From Microvirga sp. Mcv34 (GTDB lineage Bacteria > Pseudomonadota > Alphaproteobacteria > Rhizobiales > Beijerinckiaceae): a stretch of 64,000 bases of DNA. The stretch covers positions 143,961 to 207,960 of the forward strand of contig NZ_JALJRK010000003.1 of assembly GCF_024519725.1 (NCBI RefSeq), in the 5' to 3' direction. Below are positions 46,479-54,400 of this stretch, piece by piece (position 1 is the stretch's first letter; the number at the start of each line of letters is the position of its first letter). The position numbers were made by a program, and so were the translations under genes. The notes under the pieces are model-generated. The model was given only the letters and a program-made list of their open reading frames with translations. It was not told where the DNA came from and ran no database searches.

Positions 46479-46811
46479 ATGCCCAACAGACGACGGGGCG
46501 AGGTGGCGCTGCAACTCGGCGAGACGCGCTACACCCTGTGCCTCACGCTCGGCGCGCTCGCGGAACTCGAGGAGGCTTTCGGCGTGCAGGATCTCATCGC
46601 GCTCGGCGAGCGCTTCGGCTCTGGCCGCCTGTCGAGCCGCGATCTTCTCACCTTGCTCGGCGTCGCCCTGCGCGGCGGCGGACAGGCGATGAGCGACGCG
46701 GAGGTGTCGAATCTGCCGCTCCACGAAGGCATCGAGCCGGTGGCCGCAGCGCTCGCTGATCTTCTCGTCGCGACCTTCGGCGGGAGCGATGCCGCGCCAA
46801 ACCCTCGCTAG
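46479..46811 (+). CDS. GTA gp10-like tail assembly protein
   Basis: A 110-residue GTA gp10 family protein, a tail assembly chaperone-type component. It has GETRYTLCLTLGALAELEEA, FGVQDLIALGERFGSGRLSS and DLLTLLGVALRGGG. AAAGGA precedes ATG 46479. Intact. Confidence 0.87.
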   Translation: MPNRRRGEVALQLGETRYTLCLTLGALAELEEAFGVQDLIALGERFGSGRLSSRDLLTLLGVALRGGGQAMSDAEVSNLPLHEGIEPVAAALADLLVATFGGSDAAPNPR

Positions 46812-46915
46812 CGCATCGTTCGCACCCGGGCGATGCGCATTCGAAGGAAGGGAGCAGCGTACCCGATCCGCGCCGCGCGGGATGCGAGCCCAACGCCTTC
46901 CCCTGGGACGACGCG

Positions 46916-47113
46916 TTGACGCTTTGCCTCGGCATCCTGCGGTGGAGCCCCGACGCCTTCTGGCGCGCGACGCCGCGCGAATTGATGGCGGCCTGGGGCG
47001 GATTGAACGGGGAATGGAAAACCGGCCCGGTGCTCAGCGGCGATCTCAGGCGGCTGATGGAGGCGTTTCCAGATGAAGGAAATGATGAGCCTCACTGCGT
47101 CTTAGGCAGTTGA
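46916..47113 (+). CDS. GTA tail chaperone (rcc01693-like), N-terminus possibly frameshifted
   Basis: The 65 residues from TTG 46916 (LCLGILRWSPDAFWRATPRE, LMAAWGGLNGEWKTG) match the rcc01693 family that usually follows gp10. The expected N-terminal PNAFPWDDAL lies upstream in this frame, but no ATG, GTG or TTG is present back to the gp10 stop. The plausible ATG (46789, overlapping gp10) is in another frame. This suggests a frameshift near the GGAAGGGAG tract (46844-46853), a sequencing error, or a rare start. Confidence 0.65.
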   Translation: MTLCLGILRWSPDAFWRATPRELMAAWGGLNGEWKTGPVLSGDLRRLMEAFPDEGNDEPHCVLGS

Positions 47114-47176
47114 TTTCTCATTCCTAAATATTTGCCGCCTCGGAGTTCAAGGCCGCTGATGAGACGCTACCTTGGG

Positions 47177-47542
47177 TCATCGTTTCAGCTCGGGAAACTG
47201 CTTCGTTGTCCCAAGAAAGCGAGCCCCCTTCGCTTCCATGCAGAGCACAAAGATTTTTCGCCAATTTTCTCCTGCCGTGATGCTGTTTTTGGCTTGGATC
47301 GCAGCCTTCTCAGCCTCCAATTCGCACTCTGCTCCGGCTCGTGAATACTGCTGTTGCGACAAGCCTTGTGCATCGAAGACGAAGTCGGGCCTGACCGCCG
47401 TGTTGCAGCCCGCCAGTATTGTAAGTGGAAATATCAACGATAAAGAGAGGCGTAGAATGGCTGAAAACAAGCAGGGATGGAAAGATGGCTCTCCAGATTC
47501 CGAGCTAAAGAAAGTTCGAGAACGCCAGCTCACGACGCTCAT
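47177..47542 (-). CDS. Lipoprotein, copy 1 of a tandem triplet
   Basis: A 121-residue protein beginning MSVVSWRSRTFFSSESGEPS and with a lipobox-like LTILAGC at residues 40-46. The mature region ends IFVLCMEAKGARFLGTTKQF, matching copies 2 and 3. The long N-terminal extension is unusual for a lipoprotein. GGAGAG sits eight bases before ATG 47542. The segment has lower GC than its surroundings. Function unknown. Confidence 0.65.
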   Translation of the reverse strand: MSVVSWRSRTFFSSESGEPSFHPCLFSAILRLSLSLIFPLTILAGCNTAVRPDFVFDAQGLSQQQYSRAGAECELEAEKAAIQAKNSITAGENWRKIFVLCMEAKGARFLGTTKQFPELKR

Positions 47543-47585
47543 TGGTCTCTCCGCCGGAGCTCACCTTCTGTTCCAAGAAACTTGA
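47457..47585 (+). pseudogene. Tape-measure N-terminal fragment, copy 1
   Basis: MAENKQGWKDGSPDSELKKV then RERQLTTLIGLS aligns with the start of the real tape-measure gene (RARQLTTLIGLS), then runs into unrelated sequence and stops. It overlaps the 5' end of lipoprotein copy 1 on the opposite strand. Confidence 0.6.
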
Positions 47586-47904
47586 TGCCCTTTGATTCAG
47601 CGCAAAGAATATATATTCTTCGATAGTTTTCCCCAGTGACATCACCATATTTCAGAGGCACGACGGCTTTCGCTGCTTCGAATTTGCATTCTTTGTCCGC
47701 TTGTCCCCACTGCTTGTGAGTGAGTACGCCTGCATCAAAAATCAGGTCCGGCTTTTTGCTTGCGGTGTTGCAAGCGCCGAGAGAGACTATTGATAAAAAT
47801 ACAAAACAGGATGGGCTAACGGCTCCTAACGAGAAGAAGTTACCGGCTGATTTAGGGCAAGATCCTATCGCTGAGAATCGTAAACGCCAGCTCACCACAC
47901 TCAT
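47539..47904 (-). CDS. Lipoprotein, copy 2 of a tandem triplet
   Basis: A 121-residue paralogue, N-terminal MSVVSWRLRFSAIGSC, lipobox-like VSLGAC. The mature domain KKPDLIFDAGVLTHKQWGQA ... ECKFEAAKAVVPLKYGD ... YRRIYILCAESKGIKFLG matches copies 1 and 3. Divergence between copies indicates an old duplication. The start overlaps the second tape-measure fragment; its ribosome-binding site is weaker than in copies 1 and 3. Confidence 0.65.
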   Translation of the reverse strand: MSVVSWRLRFSAIGSCPKSAGNFFSLGAVSPSCFVFLSIVSLGACNTASKKPDLIFDAGVLTHKQWGQADKECKFEAAKAVVPLKYGDVTGENYRRIYILCAESKGIKFLGTEGELRRRDQ

Positions 47905-47920
47905 CGTTCAGTTCCAATAA
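47795..47920 (+). pseudogene. Tape-measure N-terminal fragment, copy 2
   Basis: In frame, NTKQDGLTAPNEKKLPADLG ... ENRKRQLTTLIVQFQ and stop: the RQLTTLI start segment of the tape-measure gene again, without the rest. No clear start codon; interpreted as a duplication remnant. Confidence 0.5.
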
Positions 47921-48306
47921 TAGGGTTGGACTGCAATGGTCTTGGGTCCTCGGTTGTTTACGGTATCAGTGCTCCCGATGAAAGTTGCTCCTTTCGACTC
48001 TGCGCAAAGGATGTAAAGTTTACGGTATCGTTCAGTTGCAATGATGCCGATCTTGATCGGCGCAACTTCTTTCGCAACCTCGTATTCGCAAGTCTTGTCC
48101 ACTCGCTTCCATTCAACCTCTTTCAGAGATCCTATTTCAAAGAGAAGCTGAGGTCTTTCTCCCTTATCGACACATCCCATAGACGCCGACAACATCAGAG
48201 CTATTATTGAAGATCGTAAAATGCCTTCAAATCCCAAAGACCAACCCGCCGTAAGTCCGAACGATGAGAAAGAGAAAGATCGCGCCCGCCAGCTCACTAC
48301 GCTCAT
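47908..48306 (-). CDS. Lipoprotein, copy 3 of a tandem triplet
   Basis: A 132-residue paralogue from ATG 48306 (MSVVSWRARSFSFSSFG), with a hydrophobic segment SSIIALMLSASMGC as possible lipobox and the shared end YRKLYILCAESKGATFIGST. Its first ~28 codons are antisense to the functional tape-measure gene. GGAGAGG lies just before its ATG. Longer N-terminal readings only mirror the tape-measure gene. Confidence 0.62.
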   Translation of the reverse strand: MSVVSWRARSFSFSSFGLTAGWSLGFEGILRSSIIALMLSASMGCVDKGERPQLLFEIGSLKEVEWKRVDKTCEYEVAKEVAPIKIGIIATERYRKLYILCAESKGATFIGSTDTVNNRGPKTIAVQPYYWN

Positions 48307-48904
48307 TGGCCTCTCCGAAAAGTTCGGCGACTCCCTGTCCAATGCTTTCGCCAAGAATATCGCGGAAGGCAAGAAATTTGATAACGTTCTAAAGTCGGTC
48401 CGCCAGTCTCTTGTGGAAAGCGGACTGCGTCTGGGCCTGGCGCCCCTGCAGCTGGCCTTGAGCCAAAGCCTCAAGGGCTTGATGGCGGGATCGATGCAGG
48501 GATCTCTGCCGCTCGATGGCGGCGGCTTGCTCGACGGGGTCGTCAAGGGGCTGGGTTCCGTCCTCGGCTCCCTGTTCGGCGGGGGAGGCGCGGCTTTCGC
48601 CAAGGGCGGCGCGTTCTCGCGCGGCATGGTGATGCCGTTCGCGCAGGGTGGGGTGATCGGCGCGCCGACCTATTTTCCGCTCGGGCGCGGGCTCGGCCTC
48701 ATGGGGGAGCAGGGTGCCGAGGCCGTGATGCCGCTGGCGCGCGGGCCCGATGGGCGGCTCGGCGTGCGCGGCGCCGGAGGAGGGCGACCGCTCTCGGTGA
48801 CGGTGAATGTTTCCACGCCCGATGCGGAGAGCTTCCGCCGCTCCGAGGCGCAGGTCTCCGCCGCGCTGGCCCGGGCGGTCGCCCGCGGCCAGCGCGGGAT
48901 GTAG
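48221..48904 (+). CDS. GTA tape measure / minor tail protein (gp11-like)
   Basis: A 227-residue short tape-measure protein of the GTA type. After a variable start it has ARQLTTLIGLSEKFGDSLSN, then AFAKNIAEGKKFDNVLKSVR, a Gly-rich hydrophobic centre, the PFAQGGVIGAPTYFPLGRG signature and LMGEQGAEAVMPLARGPDGR. Size equals RcGTA g11. The 5' 86 bases overlap lipoprotein copy 3 antisense. Intact C-terminus. Confidence 0.85.
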   Translation: MPSNPKDQPAVSPNDEKEKDRARQLTTLIGLSEKFGDSLSNAFAKNIAEGKKFDNVLKSVRQSLVESGLRLGLAPLQLALSQSLKGLMAGSMQGSLPLDGGGLLDGVVKGLGSVLGSLFGGGGAAFAKGGAFSRGMVMPFAQGGVIGAPTYFPLGRGLGLMGEQGAEAVMPLARGPDGRLGVRGAGGGRPLSVTVNVSTPDAESFRRSEAQVSAALARAVARGQRGM

Positions 48905-48911
48905 GTTCTAG

Positions 48912-49157
48912 TCAGCCGCCCGCGCCGTCCAGCATCGCCATGATCTCGTCCTTGATCTGCAGGCGACGGCGCTTGAGGTCTTCCTCGGCCTCCTCGGTCC
49001 TCGGCTCCACCCGGGTCTCGATCCGGTGGATGGTTCGGTTCAGCTCGTCGTATTCATCGTAGAGCCGCGCGAAGTGGTTGTTGCTCGTCTTGAGCTGATG
49101 GATCCGGTCGCGCTTGTCCGGGAAATCGTCCGCGAGGTCGTTGGGAGCATTGCTCAT
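48912..49157 (-). CDS. DUF465 (YdcH-like) protein
   Basis: An 81-residue helical hairpin protein: IHQLKTSNNHFARLYDEYDE, then LNRTIHRIETRVEP and RRRLQIKDEIMAML, the DUF465 pattern. Common small cytosolic alphaproteobacterial protein of unknown function. Antisense between GTA g11 and g12, also an insertion. Confidence 0.87.
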   Translation of the reverse strand: MSNAPNDLADDFPDKRDRIHQLKTSNNHFARLYDEYDELNRTIHRIETRVEPRTEEAEEDLKRRRLQIKDEIMAMLDGAGG

Positions 49158-49242
49158 GGCGTGCCGCCTCCTGGTCGTTCGGGTTTCGCGATGTCAACGC
49201 CACCCCGGCTTTTTTCGTTTCATCTTTCATCAGGGAGGGATC

Positions 49243-49881
49243 ATGCCCTCGGATTTCCATGAGGTCCGCTTTCCGCTCGATGTCAGCCTCGGCAGTCGGG
49301 GCGGGCCGGTGCGGCGGACCGATATCGTCACGCTCTCCTCGGGCCGCGAGCACCGCAACAGCCGCTGGGCCGGGTCCCGGCGCCGCTACGATGCGGGCCT
49401 CGGGGTCCGAACCGTCGATGCGCTGCACACGGTGATCGCGTTCTTCGAGGAGCGGCGCGGCCGTCTCTACGGCTTCCGTTTCCGCGACCGCACCGACTGG
49501 CGCTCCGGCCCGCCATCCAGCGAGCCGACGCCGCTCGACCAGCGCATCGGCACCGGCGACGGGCAGGCCTCGAGCTTCCCACTGGTGAAGGCCTACGGCT
49601 CGTCCTTCGCACCCTATAGCCGCCCCATTGCCAAGCCGGTGGGCGGAACGGTGCGGGTGGCGCTGAACGGGATCGAGCAAAGCGTCGGCACGGGCTTCAA
49701 TTGCGATCCCACGACGGGGATCGTGACCTTCACGGCCGCGCCGCCCGTCGGCGCCATCGTCACGGCGGGCTTTGCCTTCGACGTGCCGGTGCGCTTCGAC
49801 ACGGATGAGCTCGACATCGACCTCTCCACCTTCGACGCCGGCGGCATTCCGCAGATCCCGCTGATCGAGATCGTTCCCTGA
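49243..49881 (+). CDS. GTA distal tail protein, DUF2460 (gp12-like)
   Basis: A 212-residue DUF2460 protein. Landmarks: FHEVRFPLDVSLGSRGGPVR, SSGREHRNSRWAGSRRRYDA, FFEERRGRLYGFRFRDRTDW and VRFDTDELDIDLSTFDAGGI. It is the distal tail hub that joins tube and baseplate in GTAs. AGGGAGGG precedes ATG 49243. Confidence 0.92.
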   Translation: MPSDFHEVRFPLDVSLGSRGGPVRRTDIVTLSSGREHRNSRWAGSRRRYDAGLGVRTVDALHTVIAFFEERRGRLYGFRFRDRTDWRSGPPSSEPTPLDQRIGTGDGQASSFPLVKAYGSSFAPYSRPIAKPVGGTVRVALNGIEQSVGTGFNCDPTTGIVTFTAAPPVGAIVTAGFAFDVPVRFDTDELDIDLSTFDAGGIPQIPLIEIVP

Positions 49882-49887
49882 CGGGGC

Positions 49888-50065
49888 CGTTCCTCACGTC
49901 ATCAACGGGCTTGTCCCGGCGAACTCGATTCTTGCACCCTCTCACCTCATCCTGAGGAGGTCCCGGACGCGACCGTCTCGAAGGATCATCCAGTGCGCGC
50001 TGGAAGCTCCTTCGAGACGCAGCCTGGCGGCTGCTCCTCAGGATGAGGATGGAGCGTCGGCAATG
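49888..50065. repeat. Intergenic repeat with CTCATCCTGAGG core
   Basis: Contains CACCTCATCCTGAGGAGG, GTCTCGAAGGATCATCCAG and CTCCTTCGAGACGC, then CTCCTCAGGATGAGGATG: an extended imperfect palindrome widespread in Rhizobiales genomes, plus one CTTGTCCCGG palindrome. No gene in 49882-50112. Confidence 0.75.
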
Positions 50066-50112
50066 GAGACGCGGAAGGCCGATCGAGTCTAGCCATTTCG
50101 GAAACACCACGC

Positions 50113-51003
50113 ATGCGCACCATTCCTGAAAACCTCGCCGCCCATATGGCCGATGGGGCGACGACGCTTTGCCATTGCTGGAAGCTGATCCGGCGCGACG
50201 GCGCAATTCTCGGCTTCACCGATCACGACCGCGATCTCTCCTTCGGCGGCACCGTCTACGCCGCGCGAACCGGGTTGGAGGCTGCGGAGGTCACGGCCGA
50301 ACTCGGCTTTGCCGTCGGCGGCGGCGAGGTGTCGGGCGCCCTCGTGTCCGCCGGTCTTACGGAGGACGACATCGCGTCGGGCCGCTACGACGATGCGAGC
50401 GTCGAAACCTGGCTCGTCAACTGGAACAACGTGGAGGAACGCCTGCTCCTCGACATCGGCTCCATCGGCGAAATTCGCCGCGCCGACGGCGGCTTCGTGG
50501 CCGAGGTGAGGGGGCTCATGCACCGTTTCGACGAGGAACGCGGCCGCCTGTTCCGCGCCACGTGCTCGGCGGATCTCGGCGACACGCGATGCGGCATCAA
50601 TCTCGCTTCGTCCACTTATGGCCAGGTCGGCACGGTCACGGCGACGGACGGCGCCCTGACCCTCGCGGCTTCCGGCATCGGCTTTTCGGACGGCTGGTGC
50701 ACGGCCGGACAGCTCACATGGATGAGCGGCGCCAATGCCGGCCTGTCGGTGGAGATCAAGGTGCACCGCGCGATCAACGGCACGGACGAGTTCGACCTCT
50801 GGCAGCGCGCGTCGCGGGCCATCGGGGTCGGCGACACGTTCCGCGTGACGGCCGGTTGCGACAAGACCCACGCCACCTGCCGGTCGAAATTTAAAAACGT
50901 CGTGAACTTCCGCGGTTTCCCGCACATGCCCGGCAACGACTTCATCATCCGCATGCCGCAGCAGGGCGAGCCGGGCCTCGACGGCGGGAGCTTCTTCCGA
51001 TGA
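50113..51003 (+). CDS. GTA baseplate hub protein, DUF2163 (gp13-like)
   Basis: A 296-residue protein. Motifs include TTLCHCWKLIRRDGAILGFT and DHDRDLSFGG near the start, then RATCSADLGDTRCGINLAS, DGWCTAGQLTWMSGANAGLS and the C-terminal CDKTHATCRSKFKNVVNFRG with conserved cysteines (an iron-sulphur-type site has been seen in RcGTA gp13). PHMPGND closes it. Its stop overlaps the next start. Confidence 0.92.
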   Translation: MRTIPENLAAHMADGATTLCHCWKLIRRDGAILGFTDHDRDLSFGGTVYAARTGLEAAEVTAELGFAVGGGEVSGALVSAGLTEDDIASGRYDDASVETWLVNWNNVEERLLLDIGSIGEIRRADGGFVAEVRGLMHRFDEERGRLFRATCSADLGDTRCGINLASSTYGQVGTVTATDGALTLAASGIGFSDGWCTAGQLTWMSGANAGLSVEIKVHRAINGTDEFDLWQRASRAIGVGDTFRVTAGCDKTHATCRSKFKNVVNFRGFPHMPGNDFIIRMPQQGEPGLDGGSFFR

Positions 51004-51473
51004 GCCCCCTCAAGGGGAGGGGGCTCCCGCACGCGATCATGAACATGCCCCAACATCACATCATCCTCACCGAGGCCCGGTCCTGGATCGGCACGCCTTA
51101 CCGGCACCAGGCATCGCTCAAGGGCGTCGGCTGCGATTGCCTCGGTCTCCTGCGTGGTGTCTGGCGCGGCGTCATGGGCCGCGAGCCCAAGCTGCCGCCG
51201 CCTTACTCGCCCGATTGGGCCGAGGCCGGGGCCGATACGCTCGTGGCCGCGGCCCGAAAATACCTCGTCGAGATCTCATGCGACGAGTTCGCGGCGGGCG
51301 ACGTGCTGCTGTTCCGCTGGCGCGCGACCATGCCGGCCAAGCACTGCGCCATCGCGACCTCGTCCGACGCCATGATCCACGCCCATGACGGCGCGTCGGT
51401 CGCCGAGGTCGCGTTCCATCCCTGGTGGCGGCGCCACCTGGCTTACGCCTTTCGCTTTCCGGAACCACATTGA
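51000..51473 (+). CDS. GTA cell-wall hydrolase, NlpC/P60 (gp14-like)
   Basis: A 157-residue NlpC/P60 peptidase. The catalytic Cys lies in GVGCDCLGLLRGVW (residues 43-56) and the His in MPAKHCAIATS. It cleaves peptidoglycan peptide bonds during DNA entry. ATGA overlap sets the start; an internal ATG (MNMPQHHIILTEARSWIGTP) could also be used, as similar proteins begin there. Confidence 0.9.
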   Translation: MSPLKGRGLPHAIMNMPQHHIILTEARSWIGTPYRHQASLKGVGCDCLGLLRGVWRGVMGREPKLPPPYSPDWAEAGADTLVAAARKYLVEISCDEFAAGDVLLFRWRATMPAKHCAIATSSDAMIHAHDGASVAEVAFHPWWRRHLAYAFRFPEPH

Positions 51474-54400
51474 TGGCCACAATCGTACTTCAAACCGTCG
51501 GCGCCGCGGTCGGCGGCATGGTCGGCGGGCCCCTCGGGGCCATGGCCGGACGGGCGCTCGGCGCGCTCGCGGGCGCGGCCATCGACAACGCCCTGTTCAG
51601 CGGCGACAGCTCCAAGCATGTGGAGGGTCCGCGCCTCAAGGACATCGATGGCCTCACATCGACGGAAGGCGCGCCGATCCCGCGCGTCTACGGCCGCGCG
51701 CGCATCGGCGGCCAGCTCATCTGGGCGACGCGGCTTGAGGAGGTGGCGAATACCGACCGTTCGAGCCAGGGCGGCAAGGGCATGGGCGGGCAGAAGACCA
51801 CCACGACGACCTTCTCCTATTTCGCCAATCTTGCGGTCGGCCTGTGCGAGGGCCGTATCGGGTATATCCGCCGCGTCTGGGCCGATGGGCGCGAGCTCGA
51901 TCTGAGCACCATCACCATGCGGGTGCATGCGGGGAGCGAGACGCAGAGCGCCGATCCGCTGATCGTCGCGAAGGAAGGCGCGCAGCGCGCCCCGGCTTAT
52001 CGCGGGCTGGCCTATGTGGTGTTCGAGCGCCTGCCGCTTGCGGATTTCGGCAACCGCGTGCCGCAATTTTCCTTCGAGGTGGTTCGTCCCGTGGACGGGC
52101 TCAACCGCATGATCCGGGCCGTCTGCCTCATCCCCGGCGCCAGCGAGTTCGGCTACGACACGCTGCCCGTGACACAGGTTCTCGACCTCGGGAAGACCCG
52201 ACCGGAGAACCGGCACCAGATGCAGCGCGACACCGACGTGGCGGCATCGCTTGATGCTCTGCAGGCGCTGTGCCCGAACCTCAAGCGCGTGTCGCTGGTG
52301 GTGAGTTGGTTCGGCGACGACCTGCGCGCCGGATCCTGCCTCATCGAGCCGCGCGTGGACGTGAAGACCAAGGCTAATGACGGCGCCGCCTGGTCCGTGG
52401 CGGGCGTGACACGCGCGGAGGCGAAGGCGGTGTCGCTCGCGGGCGGCTCCCCGGCCTATGGCGGCACACCCTCGGACGAATCCGTGAAGCGCCTGATCCG
52501 CAATCTCAAGGCGCGCGGGCTCGAAGTGGTGCTCTATCCCTTCGTGATGATGGATGTGCCCGCGGGTAACGATCTTCCCGACCCTTACGGCGGCACGGGC
52601 CAGCCGGCCTATCCCTGGCGCGGACGCATCACCTGTCATCCGGCGCCGGGCCGGAGCGGCTCGCCCGATGGAACGGCGGCGGCGGCCACGCAGGTGGACC
52701 AATGGTTCACGCGCTCTTCCGGTTTCAACCGCATGGTCCTGCACTATGCCGAGCTCGCCGAGCAGGCGGGCGGCGTCCACGGCTTCATCCTGGGGAGCGA
52801 GCTCGTCGGCTTGACTCGCGTGCGCTCGGCCTCAGGCGTCTACCCGGCCGTCGCGCGGCTCAAGGCGCTCGCGGGTGAAGTCCGCGACATCCTGCGCGCC
52901 TCCACGAAGATCGTCTATGCGGCGGACTGGACGGAATACGGCGCCCATGTGCTCGACGGTGGCAACGAGGTGCGCTTCCCCCTCGATCCGCTCTTCGCCA
53001 GCAACGATATCGATGCGGTCGGGATCGACTATTATCCGCCGATTTCGGATTGGCGCGACGGTCCCAACCATGCCGACCTGTCGGTGGCCCGCAACGTCTA
53101 CGACGTTGATTACCTGCGTGCGCGGCTGGGTAGCGGCGAGGCCTTCGACTGGCATTATGCCAACGCCTCCGAGCGGGCCGCGCAGGCGCGACGGCCGATC
53201 ACTGACGGGGCTTACGGAAAGCCGTGGATCTTCCGGGCGAAGGATCTGGTGTCCTGGTGGTCGAACCGTCACGTGGAGCGCGTGAACGGCGTCGAGACCG
53301 GAGCGACGTCCTGGCTCTCGCAATCGAAGCCGATCTGGCTCACCGAGATCGGCGTTCCGGCCGTGGACAAGGGCGCGAACGGCCCGAACGTTTTCCCCGA
53401 TCCGAAGTCGTCGGAATCGGCCTATCCGCCGTTCTCGCGCGGCGTGCGTGACGACCTCGTTCAGGCGCGCACGCTCGAGGCGATCCTGTCGCGGTTCGAT
53501 CCGGCCCAGAGAGGTTTTCTCGCGGAGTACAATCCGACATCGCCGTCCTACAATGGACGCATGGTGGACCCGGACAACGTCTTCGTCTGGGCCTGGGACG
53601 CGCGTCCCTATCCGGCTTTTCCCGATTTCGACAGCGTTTGGGCCGATGGAGGTAATTGGGAAACCGGGCACTGGATCACCGGTCGCATCGAGGGCGCGAC
53701 GCTCGACCGGCTGATCGCGCGCATTCTGCGGGATTACGGGCTCAATGATCCCGGCGCCATTCCCGTCGACGGCTTCGTGGACGGCTACGTGATCGACCGG
53801 CCCATGTCTGTGCGCGGCGCGGTGGAGCCGCTGCTGCGCCTCTTCGGCGTCGACACGGTCGCGCGTGGCGGCGGCATCGCGTGGCAGGGGCGCGGCGGTC
53901 GCGCGGTCGTGCATCTCACGAAGGACGATTTCGTGCTCGGCGACAAGGAGCCGTCGCTCAAGCTCACCCGCGCGCAGGAAACCGAACTGCCCCAGCAGGT
54001 GGAGGTCGGTTTCATCGAAGGCGATGCGGATTACCGCCGGGCCGCCGTGGCCTCGCGCCGGCTCTCCGGTTCGAGTCGCCGTGAGGCGAGGGCGGATTGC
54101 GCCGTCATCACCCGCCGTGCGGAGGCGCAGCGCCTCGCCGATACCTGGCTGCAGGATCTGTGGGCCGGGCGCGAAGGAGCGGAGTTCGAACTGTCGCCCC
54201 GGCGCATGGAGCTGGAGCCGGGCGACGTGATTGCGGTACCGACCGATGCGGGCGGGAAGCTGCATCGCATCACGCGCATCGCGGACGGCCCGACGCGGAA
54301 GATCAGCACCCGGGCCGTGGAACCGGCCGTCTTCGAGCGGCCGGGCTTCCCCAACGAGAAACCCATCAAGCGTCCGCCACCAGTGCCGGGCAAGCCCGCC

